The notes beneath the pieces are model-generated. The model was not told where the DNA came from, made no database searches, and saw only the letters and a program-made list of their open reading frames with translations. A DNA stretch of 9,087 nucleotides from contig JAITFF010000005.1 of the NCBI GenBank assembly GCA_031281515.1, positions 1-9,087 on the forward strand, written 5' to 3'. The position numbers and the translations under genes were made by a program. Position 1 is the stretch's first letter, and every line of letters starts with the position of its first letter. The DNA comes from Holosporales bacterium (lineage in GTDB: Bacteria; Pseudomonadota; Alphaproteobacteria; RUG11792). Shown here in pieces: positions 6,544 through 9,087 of the stretch.

Positions 6544-7971
6544 CTATCCGTTAATCTTCAAATATTTTTCGAGTAAATTTTTCAATTTCTTTTCGCCAGG
6601 AGTTTTGAGGCTAAGTTCCCGTATAATGTTCATAATAGTTCCAGCTTCGAACATTATTTCTTTGAACATCAAAGTCGATTCTATACCGACCTTTGCGCCA
6701 TGTTTTAACAAAAATTCTACGGCATCGATGTTACCCTTCCAAGTATATGAATATGGATTATTCTTCTTCGATTCCAAATGACAAAGAACAAGTAAAATTA
6801 GCGGAGTTCTGTCAAAACAATAATTTTTATAATTCAGATCAGCTCCAGAGTTTACCAAAAGTTTTATCACTTCAAGGTATCGGGAATCGCCAGCTTTGCA
6901 GTGTAGACAGGCCATACTAAGTGGATGCAAAATGAAGGAATTAATTTCATGATCCGAATAAAGAGGAGCCTTTAAACTATTGGGGGTCTTCAAAAGTAAC
7001 CTCATTATTTCCGGATTTCCGTTTCTGGCGGCGGCCTCTAACGGCGCACTATCCTTGCATCGCGCCCCATGTGAGACCAAGAACTCCACATACGGAAGGT
7101 CATCGTTGTAGGCGGCCAAGGCCAGCAGAGTCCTGCCAAATCTATTCCATTTGCTGCCGTATTCAGCGTTGATGTCAAATTGCGGATCAGTTACCTTTTT
7201 TCTTAGCTCTTCGAGAGAGTATGGGTATGGCCGCTTTTTTTGAAGCTCTTTTTGTAGAAATTCTACGACCTTCTTGTGACCAGAATTTTTGGCAAAATCT
7301 ATCGCAGTTTCCAAATTGTAAGACAAAGCTCCTATTTCTGCGCCGTGTTTAACAAGTAATTTGATTACCTCAAAGTATTGTCGCTTGTGCTTCCTTTCGG
7401 GTCCATACCAACTCAGGCCATTGGGATTTTTGAGTTTCTTGCAGGCTATCATTAGGGACGTTGGGCATTCTGCGCCGTTAATATGAAAATTGGGATTGGC
7501 ATTATATTTGAAACAAAGTTTCGCGAGTTCTAAATCCCCTTGTCCAGCGGCTTTATGCAGGAGTGTGACGCATGCCATACCAGCACATGTGTTGACATCC
7601 ATGCCGTTTTGAATAAAAAATTCCACGATACGCAAATCCGTTGTGTCATGCATCGGAAAATCTACGTTAAATTCTGCTTTGGCACCGTTAGCAACAAGAA
7701 ATTTCACCATGTCTAAATTATCTTGCTTTGCAGCCATGGATAACAACGTCTCGTCTACATCAGTGATTAAGGATTTGGCAAACGTCCCCTCTGCATCATT
7801 GACTAAGTATCTGGCATTTATGTCAAATCCAGGAGTTTTTAGTTTTTCTTCTAGCTGCTCAATAGTATAAGAAAATGGGTGTGGTGTAACCTGAGTCGGC
7901 TTGTAAAGACAGACTAAATAAGCGACGATTAGAATCGTCACACAGCACGTGCAGAGGATTAGTTTCTTCAT
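6544..7971 (-). CDS. Membrane-anchored ankyrin-repeat protein with duplicated module (475 aa)
   Basis: An exported ankyrin-repeat protein. MKK is followed by a hydrophobic span (residues 4-22) and then soluble sequence, so an N-in anchor with a periplasmic body is likely; C21 follows YLV, a poor lipobox, so lipidation is doubtful. The body is two homologous modules. The first (about 32-245) opens FSYTIEQLEEKL...FDINARY and has helices such as VKFLVANGA, TLLHKAAGQGDLELAKL, SLMIAC, IKLLVKHGA and VVEFL. The second (about 248-475) opens YPYSLEELRKKV...FDINAEY with TLLALAAYNDD, VEFLVSHGA, PLEAAARNG, LSMACLHC, IKLLVNSGADLN and VEFLLKHGA. It starts 18 nt after the upstream lipoprotein stop, with AGGAGG 14 nt before the ATG, an unusually long spacing. 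The last gene of the cluster, it is followed by the 309-nt leader of mlaEF. Binding partner unknown. Confidence 0.88.
   Translation of the reverse strand: MKKLILCTCCVTILIVAYLVCLYKPTQVTPHPFSYTIEQLEEKLKTPGFDINARYLVNDAEGTFAKSLITDVDETLLSMAAKQDNLDMVKFLVANGAKAEFNVDFPMHDTTDLRIVEFFIQNGMDVNTCAGMACVTLLHKAAGQGDLELAKLCFKYNANPNFHINGAECPTSLMIACKKLKNPNGLSWYGPERKHKRQYFEVIKLLVKHGAEIGALSYNLETAIDFAKNSGHKKVVEFLQKELQKKRPYPYSLEELRKKVTDPQFDINAEYGSKWNRFGRTLLALAAYNDDLPYVEFLVSHGARCKDSAPLEAAARNGNPEIMRLLLKTPNSLKAPLYSDHEINSFILHPLSMACLHCKAGDSRYLEVIKLLVNSGADLNYKNYCFDRTPLILLVLCHLESKKNNPYSYTWKGNIDAVEFLLKHGAKVGIESTLMFKEIMFEAGTIMNIIRELSLKTPGEKKLKNLLEKYLKING
7237..7878 (-). repeat. First copy of the internally duplicated ankyrin module
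   Basis: This segment codes residues 32-245 of the 475-residue ankyrin protein. It corresponds to 6547-7230 (residues 248-475) in order of motifs: an aromatic-rich opening (FSYTIEQLEEKL versus YPYSLEELRKKV), FDINAxY, TLL-x-A-A, V-x-FLVxxGA, an insertion around 'AC', and IKLLV. The copies differ clearly at the protein level and the second appears to lack one repeat, so the duplication is not recent. Confidence 0.7.
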
Positions 7972-7989
7972 CCTACTAATTGCAACCTC

Positions 7990-8874
7990 CTATTCAAAAT
8001 ATAACCCTGGATCAGGAACCAACATCACAAGAGCGCGCCATGCAATCAATTTGCTCGTGTTTGCATCAAAGGCAAAGTCATTTTCATAGTATCTCGCCAG
8101 GTCTGATTCCGCCTTCACAAATGCTTGCTGACATTCCGGGGTCTCAATGATCTTCCGAATGTATCCATCTATTTTCGGGTTTTCTGATATGAAACTGCTT
8201 GGATTGAAGATGATCTGTCCGTAAATGAAGTTCAGCTGTCCCCAAATCGTATGACTAATAGATCCCAATGACTCAAATGCTTTTCGGGTTGCTTTTGCCA
8301 AAATTTCACGGTAGTGGTTAACCACTGCCTTCGGAAATGTTGGAACGGTACCTCGCCCATACTCTAAGCCACATCGTGGCAACAAATTATCACGATTCCC
8401 ACCGAAATACGGTTCCGTTGCCTGCAGAAGTTCTAGTCTTTTTTTGACGATTATGCAAGGAATAGCGTAAAAAGCAGGATGTGTATTCACTATGCCACAG
8501 GAACTAACGATCCTCAAAATGTTAATCATGGATTCTGTTGATCCATCAAAAGAGGGTCTTTCGCTGGATAACAATCCGAAACCATCAGGGTCTTTTATCT
8601 TAGCTTTGGCGATTAATTTATCGGTAATTGCCTTAATTTTTGCATCGTTTGAGTGGGCCTTATTCTCGAATACATACAAAAACAGGGCATAATCCACTTG
8701 TCCAACATCAGATGTATCGATCGCTAAAATCTGTTCACTCTTTTCTAATTGGGTCTGGCAACGATCCCAAAACTCCGAATTGATTTTCATTTTGTCGGGA
8801 GTGTAATTGCACGAGGTAAAAATTATTGTCAGCAACAACCAGGACAGATACCGTAATTTCCTCGAGCTATTCAT
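7990..8874 (-). CDS. Predicted lipoprotein of unknown function (294 aa)
   Basis: I do not recognise the family. The N-terminus has basic residues, the hydrophobic stretch YLSWLLLTIIF and a lipobox FTSC; the lipidated cysteine is residue 22 from this start. The mature part is mostly helical and mixed-charge, with a distinctive central section: HPAFYAIPC, then EPYFGGNRDN and CGLEYGRG, and an ending LVPDPGLYFE. Five further cysteines could form disulfides in the periplasm. I prefer ATG 8874 over the in-frame ATG at 8889: GGGGA ends 8 nt before 8874, whereas 8889 has no well-placed site. With this start the gene begins 5 nt after the stop of the 53-residue ORF; with 8889 it would overlap it by 10 nt. 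Either way, translational coupling is likely. It is followed 18 nt later by the membrane-anchored ankyrin gene and is probably co-transcribed with it. Confidence 0.8.
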   Translation of the reverse strand: MNSSRKLRYLSWLLLTIIFTSCNYTPDKMKINSEFWDRCQTQLEKSEQILAIDTSDVGQVDYALFLYVFENKAHSNDAKIKAITDKLIAKAKIKDPDGFGLLSSERPSFDGSTESMINILRIVSSCGIVNTHPAFYAIPCIIVKKRLELLQATEPYFGGNRDNLLPRCGLEYGRGTVPTFPKAVVNHYREILAKATRKAFESLGSISHTIWGQLNFIYGQIIFNPSSFISENPKIDGYIRKIIETPECQQAFVKAESDLARYYENDFAFDANTSKLIAWRALVMLVPDPGLYFE

Positions 8875-8879
8875 GGCTT

Positions 8880-9041
8880 TTATCCCCATGTCACCCGACT
8901 CATTATAACCGATATGGAAAGAGTACCTGGATCGGTGCTCATCGAAAATGACCCCATTTTAAATGCACAATACAGGTATTGCACCAATAAAACAACGATT
9001 AAAATCGCTATGTAGTACGCGCGGAAGGTTAATTTCTTCAT
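8880..9041 (-). CDS. Small single-span membrane ORF (53 aa), possible truncated paralogue
   Basis: ATG (9039-9041) to TAA (8880-8882) gives 53 residues: MKK, a hydrophobic span (about 8-26, including YYIAILIVVLLVQYLY), then a short polar tail ending SRVTWG. The first 60 nt align without gaps to the start of the ankyrin gene at 7971, with about 42 identical positions, and most differences are transitions; the proteins share MKKL and ILIV. The similarity stops after the membrane span, and no ankyrin motif follows. This is either a small membrane protein or a remnant of an ankyrin paralogue that lost its body. Its start overlaps the stop of the upstream frame (ATGA), and it sits directly before the lipoprotein gene, as in an operon. 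The Shine-Dalgarno is weak (AAGAG next to the ATG), and the frame is open to the window edge, so a longer start cannot be excluded. Confidence 0.5.
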   Translation of the reverse strand: MKKLTFRAYYIAILIVVLLVQYLYCAFKMGSFSMSTDPGTLSISVIMSRVTWG

Positions 9042-9087
9042 CTCTTTGCCCACTTCCGTAATAACTCCGTAACCTCTCCGGCGTTTT
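9038..9087 (-). CDS. Partial 3' end of an upstream gene, possibly another ankyrin protein
   Basis: The minus-strand frame from the window edge to TGA (9038-9040) reads NAGEVTELLRKWAKR. Only 15 complete residues are visible. The pattern 'EVTELLRKWAK' resembles the last amphipathic helix of an ankyrin domain, comparable to KVVEFLQKELQKK inside the 475-residue protein, but this is a weak inference. The TGA shares bases with the ATG of the 53-residue ORF (ATGA), a coupling arrangement that supports both frames being genuine. Confidence 0.4.
   Translation of the reverse strand, partial: NAGEVTELLRKWAKR

Noticed and set aside
7972..7989. Upstream ATT start for the ankyrin gene at 7971, better spaced from AGGAGG
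   Set aside because: ATT (9 nt before the ATG) is an extremely rare start, and ATG followed by AAG AAA gives a normal anchor sequence, so ATG was kept.

Overview
The window reads as a low-to-middling GC bacterial chromosome segment, most likely from an alphaproteobacterium of the Rickettsiales/Holosporales type (obligate intracellular or endosymbiotic). This placement is an inference. It rests on a MlaE/MlaF pair whose motifs look rickettsial, on several exported ankyrin-repeat proteins, and on a large secreted coiled-coil/disordered protein. No rRNA, tRNA, CRISPR array, transposase or integrase was seen.

Almost everything is coded on the minus strand, so the order of transcription runs from high to low coordinates. 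(1) 9087-6544 is a tight, operon-like run. It holds the last codons of an upstream gene, a 53-residue single-span membrane ORF, a lipoprotein of no recognised family, and a 475-residue membrane-anchored ankyrin protein. Their junctions are an ATGA overlap, a 5-nt gap and an 18-nt gap. (2) 6543-6235 is a non-coding leader or promoter region with weak promoter-like hexamers and small inverted repeats. (3) 6234-4674 is mlaE-mlaF, the permease and ATPase of an ABC transporter that moves phospholipids for outer-membrane lipid asymmetry. mlaD does not follow. (4) 4539-1189 encodes an 1116-residue exported protein with a long coiled coil, a disordered acidic/tyrosine-rich, arginine/proline-rich and glutamine/proline-rich middle, and a helical C-terminal domain. 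(5) 1009-170 is a second ankyrin protein, this one with a clear lipobox. (6) At the left edge, an open frame on the plus strand (3-173) ends so that its stop overlaps the stop of the ankyrin lipoprotein: convergent genes sharing TTAG.

The common theme is the cell envelope: mlaEF plus at least four proteins with a signal peptide, lipobox or N-terminal anchor. The most notable pattern is a recurring ankyrin module of roughly 210-230 residues. It occurs once in the 279-residue lipoprotein and twice in tandem in the 475-residue protein, and it carries the same non-canonical insertion before an 'IKxLVxxGA' helix each time. The ankyrin protein and the 53-residue ORF also share a related start of gene (about 70% identical over 60 nt), which suggests local duplication and decay in a lineage-specific family of exported proteins.
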